From contig NC_092872.1 in assembly GCF_028372415.1 (NCBI RefSeq), positions 90,254,575 through 90,318,574 of the forward strand: a DNA stretch of 64,000 bases. Reading direction: 5' to 3'. The stretch is from Notamacropus eugenii. Its lineage: Eukaryota; Chordata; Mammalia; Diprotodontia; Macropodidae. How positions within the stretch are numbered: position 1 is the stretch's first letter; the number at the start of each line of letters is the position of its first letter. The notes below the pieces were generated by a model. The model did no database searches and had not been told where the DNA came from. It saw only the letters and a list, made by a program, of their open reading frames with translations. Shown here in pieces: positions 30,119 through 39,850 of this stretch. The position numbers and the translations under genes were made by a program.

Positions 30119-30385
30119 TTTCCCTAGCCTTCACACCCTCAGAGAGCAAACAGCAGAATTCAGACCAAAAAACATCAAATCCTAGACAGCAGTTTCCCCA
30201 GGGTTCAAGCACAGTTACAAATCTGCCTCCAACCTTAATGGAAACAAATTAGACTACTTACTTTTACATCTTCTAAAACTATGTATCTCGTGTACAGTAA
30301 AGAGGGAATAAATTACAGACACTCCCTTAAATGGCTCTTTTGATTATTTCACTGTTTGTGGTAAGGAGTGCAGTTTGTCTTACAT
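30119..30385. other. Unassigned stretch
   Basis: Pre-insertion flank of HAL1; no recognised feature. Confidence 0.35.
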
Positions 30386-30625
30386 AGGGCCATACGCCTG
30401 ACCCATCCAAACTCCCTCCTCCAGCCCTGTATCTGTACTTCTGTTCCCATCAGATTCTTAACAATTCCCTCTGCCCTCCCCAACCTCTGTCCACCTACCC
30501 AGCCACACATTCATTTTCTTCCCCTCACATCCCACAACATCCCTTCTTCTACCTCTCCTTTTAAGGTACATTTTAAATCTTTCCTCCTCCATAGAGCCTT
30601 CCCTGACCACTCAAACGTTCTTTCT
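30386..30625 (+). repeat. L2-like fragment
   Basis: Diverged L2 reading: CTCCTCCAGCCCTGTATCTG, TCCTTTTAAGGTACATTTTAA and CCATAGAGCCTTCCCTGACC. Confidence 0.55.
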
Positions 30626-30627
30626 TC

Positions 30628-30838
30628 CCATTGTGGTATAGTGGAAAGAACTATCTAGATAGATGGATTCTAATCTTGAGTCTGTAATGTACAATGGCAT
30701 GACCTTAGACCAGTCAGTTTCCCTCTGTGGCCCTCACTTCCTTCATCTTTGTTTTTCCTTCAAGTCTATAATGAAGGAGCTGGATTAGATAATGTCTAGA
30801 TCCCTTTAAGCTCAAAAATTCTATTAAATCTTATAGCT
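30628..30838 (+). repeat. MIR SINE
   Basis: CCATTGTGGTATAGTGGAAAG, TAATCTTGAGTCTGTAATG, ATGACCTTAGACCAGTCAG and TAATGAAGGAGCTGGATTAG. Confidence 0.75.
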
Positions 30839-30904
30839 GGTAGGCAACTGGATTGTGTTCTTTATTTGGATTCAGAGACTGACTGACTTCATAGTGATTT
30901 CTTT

Positions 30905-31290
30905 TTTTTTAATTTTATGGATATCTTTTATTTTTACTTTGTCTAGATATCCCATTGCATCCCCATTCCAGAGAGTTGTCCATCATAACAAAGAGTTTTT
31001 CAAAACAGAAAAGAAAAAAAGGAAGAAGGGGAGGGAAAAAATTCAGCAAAATCAATAGAAAAACACTGAAAAATCCCTGACATTTTATGCAATAGTAGGC
31101 ACCCTCCCTACTACCTCTACCCCTGTACAAAGGAACTAGATGAGGTGCCAAGCTTTTTTTTTAGTTTCCCAACATTCATTTTCAAATATTTTGTGGTTGT
31201 TTACATTTGTCCCCATTTACATTGTTTTGTATACATTGCTTTCCTGGATCTGCTTATTCCGCTTTTACAAGGGATTTTCTAATGTTTACT
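30905..31290 (-). repeat. L1 3'-end fragment (antisense), variant
   Basis: A T-run followed by ATCTTTTATTTTTAC, CCATTGCATCCCCATTCCAG, AAAAATTCAGCAAAATCAATAG and CTTCCTAGTAGCAAGGTC resembles another antisense L1 3' subfamily. The piece at 52262 shares AAAAATTCAGCAAAACTGATC. Confidence 0.6.
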
Positions 31291-31908
31291 TCCTAGTAGC
31301 AAGGTCTTAGTCCTTAGACATTCCATCCGTAAGCTCCAGGCTGGCCTGGCTCTGCATGCTCTGTAGACAGATGTGGCCATAGAATCAGTCACTTATTAAT
31401 TCTAAATTTAAGTCTCTGGAACAAACTGTGTACCTTCCTACTGCCATGTCTTCACTTATGCTAGACTTTCTAAAATTCTGTGCCTAAACCCTCACACAGC
31501 TACAGTACAGCACCGATCTCTAGGAAACACACAACCACAGGCACAAAGACACAACCACACAAGGAAGATGATTCCTCAGTGACGCTGATCTACCTTTAAA
31601 ATGTTTTGGCCTGACTTTCCTTCTCTCCTTCCTCGTCTCATACTTAGTTTTGCAGGCACGGGGTAATGGCCTGCTTGAAGAGTGCCAGCCCAGAGGCCAA
31701 AGTTGTCTCTAATTTTATTGGTGTCAGAATGAGACAATGGCTGGTACCCTCATTGGGACTCTTAACAGCAGCTACCGTCTTCCTACTTACACCAATCAAC
31801 TGACCTATATCCCATATGGTGATATCGGAATTCTTCACATTTAAGTTCTTTCCTCCTTTCTCTTCCCAGGGGAAAATGGGGAGAGAGGTAATTCTACTTC
31901 CATACTTA
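31291..31908. other. Unassigned stretch
   Basis: About 620 bases. A 64-codon minus-strand frame (31644-31838) reads DITIWDIGQLIGVSRKTVAAV, which has a helix-turn-helix-like pattern. It is outside the transposon next to it and may be coincidental or a fragment of a related element. Confidence 0.35.
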
Positions 31909-33152
31909 TTGTGGTATGTGAATTACTTGTTCTGAAGCAAAACAATTAAATCTATTGACATACAACAAACCTTAAAATAGTTTCCCTTTTTGAAAACTTT
32001 CCTTATGTCCTCTTGCTACAATCACTTATTTGACGTTGAGTCTGCAAGATTTGGGCTCATATTATTTTTTGATTCCTCATCATGAAACTGCATTTTCATC
32101 ACATTGGATATGAAGTGGATATTTGAAGAACAGCCCATTTTCCTCAGTCGGATTAAAATCAACTGAGTTTCCAGGTCATTAAAACATGTTTCTTTCCATC
32201 TCTTGGATAAATCTCTTAGCCTTCTCTAATCAGTGGCTCAGTTCAAGGTCATGTTGAAGTATTCCATCTTGATTTTGGATTTTCTATAATTCTGGAAAGA
32301 TATTTTCCTGTTAATATTTCAATAGATTTATCAAACCTTATCATCCTCTCAATGGAAACAAGATACCCAGGTCTACTGGAAGTAAAAACAACCCCCAAAT
32401 TCTTTTCAGTGAATGTTTTGCAATCTAATAAAGATTCCTAGATATTAAGGACAAATTAGAACTTCTGAAAATGATTATGATATAACTTGGAATGAAAAAG
32501 TGTTTCCAACTTTCAATACTCCAGTCTTTGTATTGTCTTGTCCGTGACAAGCATTATTTTCATAGAATTGATTAACAGTTGATTTGTTGGTTTACTCCTC
32601 ACTATGCCTCCAACTTCAAGAAGTCTGTGTCTCACTGTAGAGAAGTCAATAAGAACCTTTTTGACCGGCAGGTCCCTCTGATAATCTTTATTTCCTGAAG
32701 ATTAATTAGACTGTTTTGCAGCAACCATTTTTCAGTTCTTAGCATTTTAAAAGAGTTTTGAAAACATTTTACTTTGGTTTTTCTTTTTTGTTGAGATTAA
32801 TCCTGCTTTATTATGGACTTGAATGATCCTTGAAATCCTGGACTTCCCCACACCAATACCTGCTGTAATATCTCTAACAGTTATTGAAGTGTGTTCTTTA
32901 GTGGTATACTTTCTGTACATTTCCTTGCAGTAAATAGCATTTTTTTAAACCACAAAATTAAAAATGTAACTAAAATGAGCACTGAAATGCGTGTGAGAGG
33001 CATGAACTCAACTGACAGAACTAATCTTCTGATCAAGGTCAGATGTTCAGAGTCAGCCTGGTATCAGTAGTAGCAGGAATATGACCTTACTATCACAAGA
33101 TAAAATCATACCCAAACTGCTCCTTGTCCCAAATAATTTGTACACCTCTGAC
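31909..33152 (-). mobile_element. Tc1/mariner-superfamily DNA transposon, eroded
   Basis: About 1.24 kb, the usual length for Tc1-like elements. Conceptual minus-strand translation gives an N-terminal HTH-like TSITVRDITAGIGVGKSRI (around 32830-32895), then KVLIDFSTVRHRLLEVGG (Tc1 second HTH/linker, around 32610-32665), then VDFNPTEENGLF (eroded form of the SPDLNPIENLW DDE box, around 32135-32170). Many stops and frameshifts separate these, so it is dead. Probable inverted ends are GGTATGTGAATTACTTG (left) and, reversed from the right, GAGGTGTACAAATTATTTG. Confidence 0.75.
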
Positions 33153-33154
33153 AC

Positions 33155-33400
33155 CTAGAGGCAGCTAAGTGGCATAGGGAATGAACACTGGGCCTAGAAT
33201 CAGTCCAGAATCTGGACCTAGAACCTTACCAGCTACATGACCTTGAATAAATTACTTAACTGCTTCCTGCCTCAGTTTCCTCAAATGTAAAATGGAGGTA
33301 ATAATTGCACCTACCTTCCAAGATTGTTGTGAGGATCAAATGAGATATTTGTAAAACACTTGGCACAGTGCCTGGCACACAGTAGTCATTTAAAAAGTGC
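33155..33400 (+). repeat. THER/MIR CORE-SINE
   Basis: AGAGGCAGCTAAGTGGCATAG, GCTACATGACCTTGAATAAAT, CTGCCTCAGTTTCCTCAAAT, TTGTGAGGATCAAATGAGAT and GTGCCTGGCACACAGTAGTC, head to tail. Confidence 0.9.
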
Positions 33401-33462
33401 TTTCTTCCTTTCTCTTTTCTTTCTTTCTTTCTTTCTTTCTTTCCTTTCTTCTTTTCTTCCCA
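33401..33462. repeat. (CTTT)n microsatellite at a SINE tail
   Basis: TTTC/CTTT units directly after the THER tail, suggesting growth from the SINE's 3' end. Confidence 0.93.
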
Positions 33463-33534
33463 CTTTTGGGAACTGTCTTATACCTGCTTGAACATCTTTC
33501 CTCTGGCATGGAGAGTGAAAACCAATGTATTTGC

Positions 33535-33716
33535 AACTGGTTATTGTTGGTCCAACACCCGACAGCTGTTTGGAGTTCTGCCATTTCCTATTTTGGTTGT
33601 GTGACCTTAGATAAATCAATTTAATTTTTCTGGACTTCAGTTTCATCTGTAAAATGAGAAGGGTGGACTAACTAACCTCTGAAGTTCCTTCTAACTCTAG
33701 AAATCTGTGGTTTACA
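33535..33716 (+). repeat. MIR SINE
   Basis: TTTGGTTGTGTGACCTTAG, ATAAATCAATTTAATTTTTC, TTCATCTGTAAAATGAGAAG and TTCCTTCTAACTCTAGAAATC. Confidence 0.85.
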
Positions 33717-33717
33717 G

Positions 33718-33893
33718 AATTATAGGATCTCAAAGTTGGAAGGGAGCTCACAATTTCTTTTAATTGAACTCCTACCCAAGTAATGTCATCCTTGACAAGT
33801 AGTTACATTGTCTCCACTGCATCCTCAAATGAAAGAAAACTCACTTCTCTCTCAGGCAACAAACAGTATTTTTGAACAGCTCTAAGTGCTCAA
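33718..33893 (-). repeat. CR1/L3 3' end, left part (antisense)
   Basis: AATTATAGGATCTCAAAGTTGG, AAGGGAGCTCACAATTTC and TTGAACAGCTCTAAGTG. The element is interrupted by a MAR1 SINE and resumes at 34135. Confidence 0.8.
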
Positions 33894-34134
33894 AAAAGAG
33901 GCAGTTAGGAAGAGAAAGTATCAGATCAGGAATCAGGAGCACTAGTCTTCTGAGTTCAAATTTGCTACTTGCTAGCTGTGGCAAGTCACTTAGCCCTGTT
34001 TGCCTCAGTTTTCTCATCTGTGAAATGAATTGGAGAAGGAAATAGCAAACCACTTCAGTATCTCTGTGAAGAAAACCCCCAAACAGGGTCACAAAGAATC
34101 AGACATGACCAAAACCAACTAAACAAAATTGTTC
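33894..34134 (+). mobile_element. MAR1-type SINE (RTE tail)
   Basis: GAGGCAGTTAGGAAGAGAAAG, AATCAGGAGCACTAGTCTTC, TTTGCCTCAGTTTTCTCATC, GGAAATAGCAAACCACTTC and GGTCACAAAGAATCAGACATG give head, core and RTE tail. A possible duplication is TTGAACAGCTCTAAGTGCTCAAAA against ATTGTTCAAAAG, but it is too degraded to claim. Confidence 0.9.
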
Positions 34135-34385
34135 AAAAGCCATTTTTTCTTGTGTTCAGTTGAAGCTTCCTTCCCTGTAAATTCTGTTCATTCATCCCAG
34201 TTCTGCCCTCCAGGCTTAGTGGAACAAGTCTAATATCTTTTCCACATGACAACACTGCATATATTTTTAAGAAAATCATGTGGCCTCTATGTCTTCTCTA
34301 ACCTAGAAGTCTCTATTTCCTTTGGTTGATCATGAGACTACCTGGTTTTGGCAATCCCTCCACAGCCTGATAAGCTTCCTTTGAA
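34135..34385 (-). repeat. CR1/L3, right part (antisense)
   Basis: AGTTCTGCCCTCCAGGCTTAG, TGGAACAAGTCTAATATC and TTCCACATGACAACACTGC continue the L3. Confidence 0.75.
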
Positions 34386-34389
34386 ATGA

Positions 34390-34480
34390 ATTCAACAAAT
34401 CACTAACAGTGTTAATTGTCTTAAATGCCTACTCACTGTGAGCAAGGCACTGGGGATTGTTTTGGGAGTAGGAAGGGTTT
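34390..34480 (-). repeat. L2 3' end fragment (antisense)
   Basis: TCAACAAATCACTAACAGTG and GAGCAAGGCACTGGGGATTG; short and diverged. Confidence 0.5.
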
Positions 34481-34774
34481 CTGCATCTGTGATTTTGTTA
34501 TTACAGGGTATGAGAATTCCCTCAGTCCCTGCAGAGTAGCAGCTGACTTATAATATATGATCAGAGAGTTGCCTGGTGACTGAGAGAAAGTTTGAGTGCT
34601 ATTGTCAAATTAGTCCTATGTGTCAGGGGGAGAACTTGAACACAAGTCTTCCTAACTCCAAGTCTAACCATAATTAAATACAAGAACTTCAAATGTGATC
34701 TGCCCATGCCAGGGTAATGATGAACTATTACCTCCCTCTCTGGTCAATATTTTCATTAAGCCAAAAGTAGAAAG
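34481..34774. other. Unassigned stretch
   Basis: No confident feature; a MIR-like remnant (GGAGAACTTGAACACAAGTC) occurs near 34628. Confidence 0.3.
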
Positions 34775-34885
34775 GGTATATGTGTGTATATATGTATGTA
34801 TATGTACATGTGCATATGTGTGTGTATATATGTATTTCTGTGTGTATATGTATGTACGTATATCACATATGTGTATATATGCTGA
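34775..34885. repeat. TATG/TGTA microsatellite
   Basis: About 110 bases of TATATG, TGTGTATA and TGTACG units. Tyr/Val/Ile/Cys-repeat frames are artefacts. Confidence 0.93.
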
Positions 34886-34984
34886 CTCATAGTGAGATTG
34901 TTGTCCACAGGGTCAGTCGCCCAAGTAGTGTTTCCTAGACAATTTCTCCATCTCCATCCCATCATCAAATACCACCTGTAGAAC

Positions 34985-35215
34985 TAGATGTAGTAGACAG
35001 AGTGTTAGACTTGGAGTCAAGAAGACTTGAATTTGAATCCTGCCTCAGGCACTTGCTAGGTGGGTGATTCTAAGCAAGTCAGCTTCAGTTTCCTCATCTA
35101 TAAAATGGAGAAAATAATAGCACCTACCTCACAGGGTCATTACAAGGATCAAATGAGATAACATGTAAATAGCTTTTCAACCCTTAAAGTACTAGACAAA
35201 TGCTAGCTATTATTA
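34985..35215 (+). repeat. THER/MIR CORE-SINE
   Basis: GATGTAGTAGACAGAGTGTT, GACTTGGAGTCAAGAAGACT, CTTCAGTTTCCTCATCTATA, CACCTACCTCACAGGGTCAT and AAATGCTAGCTATTATTAT. Confidence 0.9.
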
Positions 35216-35300
35216 TTCATGCAAACCAATCAACAAGCATTTATTAAGTGCCTACTATGTACCAAACATTGGGAAATAAATACAAAAGAACAAGTCATTA
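35216..35300 (-). repeat. L2 3' end (antisense)
   Basis: CCAATCAACAAGCATTTATTA, AGTGCCTACTATGTACCAAA and CATTGGGAAATAAATACAAA. Confidence 0.85.
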
Positions 35301-35585
35301 AAGTTCTCTGGACCTCAGATTCCTCAACTATGTATATATATATATATACACACACACATATATGTGTATATATATACACACAATATGTATATACACACAT
35401 ACACACATGTATATACACATACATACATATACATATATACACTTATATGTATATATACATGTATGTGAGTATATACATATGTACGTATACACACACATAT
35501 ATGTGTGTGTGTGTATATAAAGAAATTGAACCACATGATTTTTTTTTAAAATCTCTTTAATTCTAGACCTATAATCTCTGTATAT
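35301..35585 (+). repeat. MIR 3' half split by a TA/CA/TG microsatellite
   Basis: AAAGTTCTCTGGACCTCAGAT and TTCCTCAACTATG lie to the left. An alternating TATA, CACA, TGTG array occupies about 35330-35521. The MIR resumes with CTTTAATTCTAGACCTATAA. The array sits where MIR has CTGTAAAATGAGG. Confidence 0.85.
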
Positions 35586-35714
35586 GACTGAAATATGGGT
35601 AAAGATGCTAGGAAATGAAGAGGTTGATGAACTGAGAAGCGAGGTTGGGGGACACCAACAAATAACTTACAATGGCATGAGGTCAGTGTGTGAATGTATT
35701 CCCCCCGAATAAGG
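35586..35714. other. Unassigned stretch
   Basis: No recognised feature. Confidence 0.3.
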
Positions 35715-35828
35715 GAGGCAGCAACATTTAGTAGCTAGAGAGCTGGTCTCTAAGCTGAGAGGACCTGAGTTCAGATCTTGCCTCTGACACATGCTGACTG
35801 TGTGACCCTAGCCAAATCTCTTGGCCAG
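35715..35828 (+). repeat. MIR SINE head
   Basis: AGGCAGCAACATTTAGTAGC, AGAGGACCTGAGTTCAGATC, TGACTGTGTGACCCTAGCCA and AATCTCTTGG; interrupted by the next element. Confidence 0.85.
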
Positions 35829-35985
35829 TGGTATCAAATTCAAATAGAATAAGATTACTTCAGGCCTCATATAGGAAACCACAAGATTATCTATGTTTTA
35901 TTTTTAGTTGTTTTTCATGTTTCCCAATTACATTTTAATCTGGTTCTGGCCCCACTTGGCAGATTTGGAGGCTGTGGATTTGCCA
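35829..35985. repeat. hAT-like MITE ('GTATCAAATTC' family), copy 1
   Basis: GTGGTATCAAATTCAAATAG, CCTCATATAGGAAACCACA, GATTATCTATGTTTTATTTTT, TTCCCAATTACATTTTAATC and TGGTTCTGGCCCCACTTGG correspond, in reverse order and opposite sense, to the element at 40362-40520. No coding capacity. Class is inferred from compact size and end structure. Confidence 0.6.
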
Positions 35986-36560
35986 ACTTTTTTTTTCAGT
36001 TTTAGGAAGATATTTATTGGGTTATTTGGTAGGAGAAGAGCAAGTCAGAAAGGAGGTGTTCTTTTCTTTTGTCCAGGCTCTGGAAAGCTTACATTATATA
36101 GGATTTATACAAGGGCACCCACACACTCACCACGTGTACATATGCAAACCACAGGTATACAATAAAGCAATTTTGCCAAGAGGACAATTTGGCCAAAACA
36201 CAAGCCTGGGCAGATCATCACAAGTCTTGGGTGTGATAACCCAAAATGAGGATGATTCGGGTAGATCCAAAACCTGGGAGAACTCCAAATAACCGCGTAA
36301 CCATCTTTAGCATTCCTAGAGTTACTGGGGTCAGGTGACATTCTGGAAGTGGACAGCTTTAATCACACAGGGTTGGATTTAAACAGTATTTGCCAACTCT
36401 TTAAGGCTGTAATTTGCAAAGAAGGGACCAATCCAAATTGGTGGAGAGAGTCCCGTGGCCTAGGTTATGCCAATAAAATCACAGGTGCAGCCCCCATTCC
36501 TATCCCTAAGTATAAGGGGGAGATTAGAAAGGAAGATGATAATTCTGGCTGCTTAAGAAA
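35986..36560. other. Unassigned moderately GC-rich stretch
   Basis: About 575 bases left of the SUMO2 retrocopy. Features include AATAAAGCAATTTTGCC and TGGGTGTGATAACCC. It could be an old interspersed element, but I cannot assign a family. Confidence 0.35.
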
Positions 36561-36734
36561 AAAAGGAGAGTCCTCCTTCTCCTTCTCCTCCTCTTCCTCG
36601 CCATTACCACCATGATCCTTCTCCTTCTCCACTTGCCCCTGCTGCTTCTCTCCCCTACCCCACCTATTCCGTTCCCTTGGAGCAGACCATCCTGGTGCCT
36701 CTTTTGTAAAGCTGCAGCTGAAGAGACCCCTGGA
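36561..36734. other. CTT/CTC-rich stretch, possible 5'UTR of the SUMO2 retrocopy
   Basis: Begins with CTCCTTCTCC-type units and becomes GC-richer (GCTGCAGCTGAAGAG). It may include retrocopied leader sequence, but the boundary cannot be read. AGAAAAAAAGGAGAG (36555-36569) and AGAAAAAAGGGAGAA (about 37657-37671) may be a decayed target duplication. Confidence 0.35.
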
Positions 36735-36740
36735 CTTGGC

Positions 36741-37028
36741 ATAGTCGACAAAAAGCCAAAGGAAGGAGTCGAGACTGAAAACAACGACCACATTCATTTG
36801 AAGGTGGCAGGCCAAGATGGTCTTGTGGTGCAGTTTAAGATGAAGAGGCACACACCACTTAGTAAATTAATGAAAGTCTATTGTGAATGACAGGGTTTGT
36901 CAATGAGGTGGATCGGATTCTGATTTGATGGGCAACAAATCAATGAAACTGACACACCTGCACAATTGGAAACGGGGGATGATGACACAATTGATGTAGT
37001 CCAGCAGCAGACAGGAGTCGCTTACTAA
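36741..37028 (+). pseudogene. SUMO2P: SUMO2 processed pseudogene, coding part
   Basis: The intronless frame aligns codon for codon with the 95-residue SUMO2, with no indels. It reads [40 protein letters not shown], then [16 protein letters not shown] and [16 protein letters not shown]. The start is ATA instead of ATG. Codons 50 and 61 (36888 and 36921; both Arg in SUMO2) are TGA. The C-terminal Gly-Gly needed for conjugation is Gly-Val. By eye about 19 of 95 positions differ from the human protein. SUMO2 is a ubiquitin-like modifier attached to lysines of nuclear proteins; this copy cannot make it. Confidence 0.95.
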
Positions 37029-37645
37029 AAAGAGAATCTACAACTCTACTCCAGAACTGTACTCCCAAGAAAAACAATACATTCACAAATTAGAAAACCA
37101 AGGTTTGGTTCATCCACATCCGGACTATTGCAACATAGTTTTCTCTCTTCTTTGATTTCCTTGCCTCATTCCTTTATTGTACATAATGTAACTGGGGTAT
37201 GTGCACAAGCATAATGCGTATATTTTTTAACTAAATGGCCAATGGTATGTTTTGATCAACATCAAATGGTGATGGGAAGGGGAAAAAGCAAACTGATTCT
37301 GTGAAAATAGTTCTTTTCACCATTAGTGGCATGCTCATTCAACTTTTATCTTTATATTCCAGTAAGTTATTTTGCTCTCACTGTTTAACAACAACAAAAA
37401 AAAACACACAAAAAAAATCCTTGCATACCTTGTTAATTGGATAATTTCAATGTTTTTCTTTTATCATTGTAAAATTCAGGATGATTTTTTTAATGTTTTT
37501 GTATGTAGCTGTCACATGTAGGGCAATCTCTGTCTATCAGTAGAGATAAATTACTATAAAGAAATTGATCCTAGAGAGTTTTACCTTCAAGTCAAACATC
37601 TTTTTGTTTAAATAAACTTCTTGTTTAAAAATTTTAAAAGGGGAT
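37029..37645 (+). pseudogene. SUMO2P: SUMO2 retrocopy 3'UTR and A-rich tail
   Basis: The mammalian SUMO2 3'UTR is recognisable throughout: TTTATTGTACATAATGTAAC, ATGTGCACAAGCATAATGC, GGCCAATGGTATGTTTTGAT, AGTGGCATGCTCATTCAAC, TCCAGTAAGTTATTTTGCTC, CCTTGCATACCTTGTTAATT and the polyadenylation end TAAATAAACTTCTTGTTTAAA. An A-rich run to about 37672 may be the eroded poly(A) tail. This shows the source was a full 3'-processed mRNA. Confidence 0.93.
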
Positions 37646-37672
37646 AAAAAAAGAAAGAGAAAAAAGGGAGAA

Positions 37673-38164
37673 AATCCTGGGACCTGATAGATAATAACCA
37701 ATGGGATCTGAGAAGGATGGAGAAGGAGCAAACCTAAATGGAGAGAGATGGGGGAGGGTCTAGAAGTGACAATGAGGAGAAAGAAAATTCTCCCTGCTTG
37801 GTTTGTGGACTTTTTGAATTTAAATTCTGGGTTATCCCTTATACACTGAAGGAGATTAGGGGTGCAGCATCCAGGCAATTTGGAAAATCATAAAATTCTC
37901 TGGTTCTTCCTTCGTACCAGAGAAGAAGTCTGAATTTTTTCTTTTTCTTTTATGAGGTGTTTACAGTACCTTGTTGTAAAATTTGGGTTGATATTATATA
38001 ATACTACACATGTGTTTTACAGATTTCTGAGTTTTTAAACTTTTTCTGTATCATCTGTGGCTTCTGCAAAATTCAAAAAAAAAATTTCCATTTAATTTCT
38101 TTTGCCGATATATCAAAACTGTGATGAGGTAACTCGCAATGTGGAAGGGATAACTATATTTACT
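37673..38164. other. Unassigned AT-rich stretch
   Basis: Right flank of the retrocopy. The segment with ATTTGGGTTGATATTATATA and TTTTGCCGATATATCAAAAC looks like an old interspersed repeat, but I cannot name it. Confidence 0.4.
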
Positions 38165-38280
38165 TTCCCTTCTATTCCACAAACTCCTAGGGGGAAAGGA
38201 CTATGTCATAGGGTTCTCCTATAACCTTTCACAGAGGTGAGCATGTAATAAACCCTCGATGTCTGTTGAATAAATGAATG
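38165..38280 (+). repeat. L2 3' tail
   Basis: TTCCACAAACTCCTAGGGGG, AAAGGACTATGTCATAGG and GCATGTAATAAACCCTCGATG; the terminal unit is TGAATAAATGAATGAAT. Confidence 0.65.
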
Positions 38281-38445
38281 AATTTGCCAAGTATCTACTT
38301 TGTATTTAACATAAGGGAAATTTTGAAATTCATTCAGTGTACTAGGGAGTGAAAGAGTAGGAGTTGGTCTAGGATGATCAAGGAATGGTTCAGGGATAAG
38401 GTGAGACTTCAATGGGTTCCTGAAAGATTGGGAAGTTTTTAATAC
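38281..38445 (-). repeat. L2 fragment (antisense), diverged
   Basis: GCCAAGTATCTACTTTGTATT followed by AAGGTGAGACTTCAATGGG; weak L2 resemblance. Confidence 0.45.
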
Positions 38446-38574
38446 TTGTAAGTGGGCTAATACTTGTAAACTTGAAGACAAACCATATTCCACTTGATGG
38501 CTTCTGAGGTCCTTGTCAGCACTAAATGCTGGGATCTTTGTCCTTTGTTCTCTCAGATAGGGAAAAGCAAGACT

Positions 38575-38718
38575 TTTTCCTCTCTCTTCCCCCAAGCATT
38601 TTACAGACGAAGAAAACCCAAGTGCCCACAGGTTCAATTACTTTCCCAGGGTCACTAGTATGTTAATGGCAGAGCTGAGAATACAGCCCACTTCCATATT
38701 TCACCCACTATAGAAGCT
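38575..38718 (-). repeat. MIR fragment (antisense)
   Basis: CATTTTACAGACGAAGAAAAC, TACTTTCCCAGGGTCACTAG and GGCAGAGCTGAGAATACAG. Confidence 0.75.
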
Positions 38719-39458
38719 AGTGGAGTTTATTATGTTTTGTTTTCCTCATTATGAGGCAAAATCCATTTCTACATTTTCCCAATATGTGTTCCATCCCCAG
38801 AAACCCTACTCTTGGAATTTTGACCAGACATGACAAATCTTCCCCTTTGCTTGCTCTTCCTAGTAGAATTGAGATGAAACCCAGCTCTAGGGGAAGGAGG
38901 GAGCAGAAATGCTTCAAACTTGCACATATGTGGATCCAATGGCTGGCTCTTAGTCACTTCCTTTCCTCCCACTCTCTTTGTTAGGCTACTGTTGGGATGA
39001 GGACTTGGAGGGGGGAGCAGGGATGGAGAAAGTAAGATACTGGAGCCAGAGATCTTGTCTGTGTTAGAGGTAGAAGGGAAAGAAAGAGGACAGACCTCTC
39101 CCTTCCCTCTGCCAAGAACCCACACTAAGCAATATATCACCAGCTGGATCACTGGTGGAAGAGGAGACTGTTGGGTTTCATTTCTAGCGTCTGGAACAAA
39201 GTTGTGTGGGATGGAAGGATCTGCTCCTCATCTCCATATTGACACACAGTCAACCACTTGGGGAAATTTCAGAGCTGCAGCTGGGACCAATGCCTCTGCA
39301 GTAACTTAGAGCCCTCATCCTGCAAGAAGGGTCAGGGGAGAGGGGGAGGGAGATGGGCTGGAGCTGAAGGGAGTCCTAAGGGAACCGTCCTGAAGTTAGT
39401 TTTAAGGGTGTTCTCATTTAACAGGGTCTCAGCAACTTTCTACCTGTGTGTCCATGGG
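38719..39458. other. Unassigned stretch
   Basis: About 740 bases with several open frames up to 127 codons on the minus strand, none with a recognisable domain. Confidence 0.4.
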
Positions 39459-39615
39459 CCAGAGAAACATTACAAGAGTACTGAATTAGGAGGACAATGG
39501 TCTCAGCCTGAATTCTAGCTTTTTATATGACTTTTTCTGGATCTCAGTTCCTCATTTCTAATATCAGAAGGTTAAACTAGAAGAGCTGTAAGTTATAAAT
39601 CGATTGATCTAGCTC
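39459..39615 (+). repeat. MIR fragment
   Basis: AGAGTACTGAATTAGGAGGAC, CCTGAATTCTAGCTTTTTATA, GATCTCAGTTCCTCATTTC and AAGGTTAAACTAGAAGAGC. Confidence 0.7.
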
Positions 39616-39629
39616 AGCTTCAGCTATAC

Positions 39630-39850
39630 TCAGATGAAAGATTCTTAACCTTTTTTGTGTCATGTAACCTTTTGGTAGTCTGGTGAAAACTGCAGAATAA
39701 TTCCTAGAAATAAAATACACGGGATTACAAAGGAAACCAATTAGACTGAAATATAGTTATCAAATATATGCACACATATATGTGTACATATTTAGATATA
39801 TGTAACAGAAATATTATAAACATAAGTATGTGTTCACAACTTAATGTTGT
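39630..39850 (-). repeat. hAT/MER-like non-autonomous element
   Basis: The left edge GATTCTTAACCTTTTTTGTG is followed by GTCATGTAACCTTTTGGTAG, TCTGGTGAAAACTGCAGAAT, GGGATTACAAAGGAAACCA and AAATATAGTTATCAAATATA. It shares order with copies at 12365, 47672 (opposite strand) and 57165. A CACATATATG tract interrupts it. Confidence 0.55.

Noticed and set aside
35986-36560. Retroviral LTR next to the SUMO2 copy
   Set aside because: An AATAAA and moderate GC are present, but no terminal TG/CA pair, short duplications or matching second copy could be seen.
36465-36890. 92-codon frame starting [14 protein letters not shown] as a signal-peptide protein
   Set aside because: The hydrophobic start comes from a CTT-rich stretch; the rest is the SUMO2 retrocopy.
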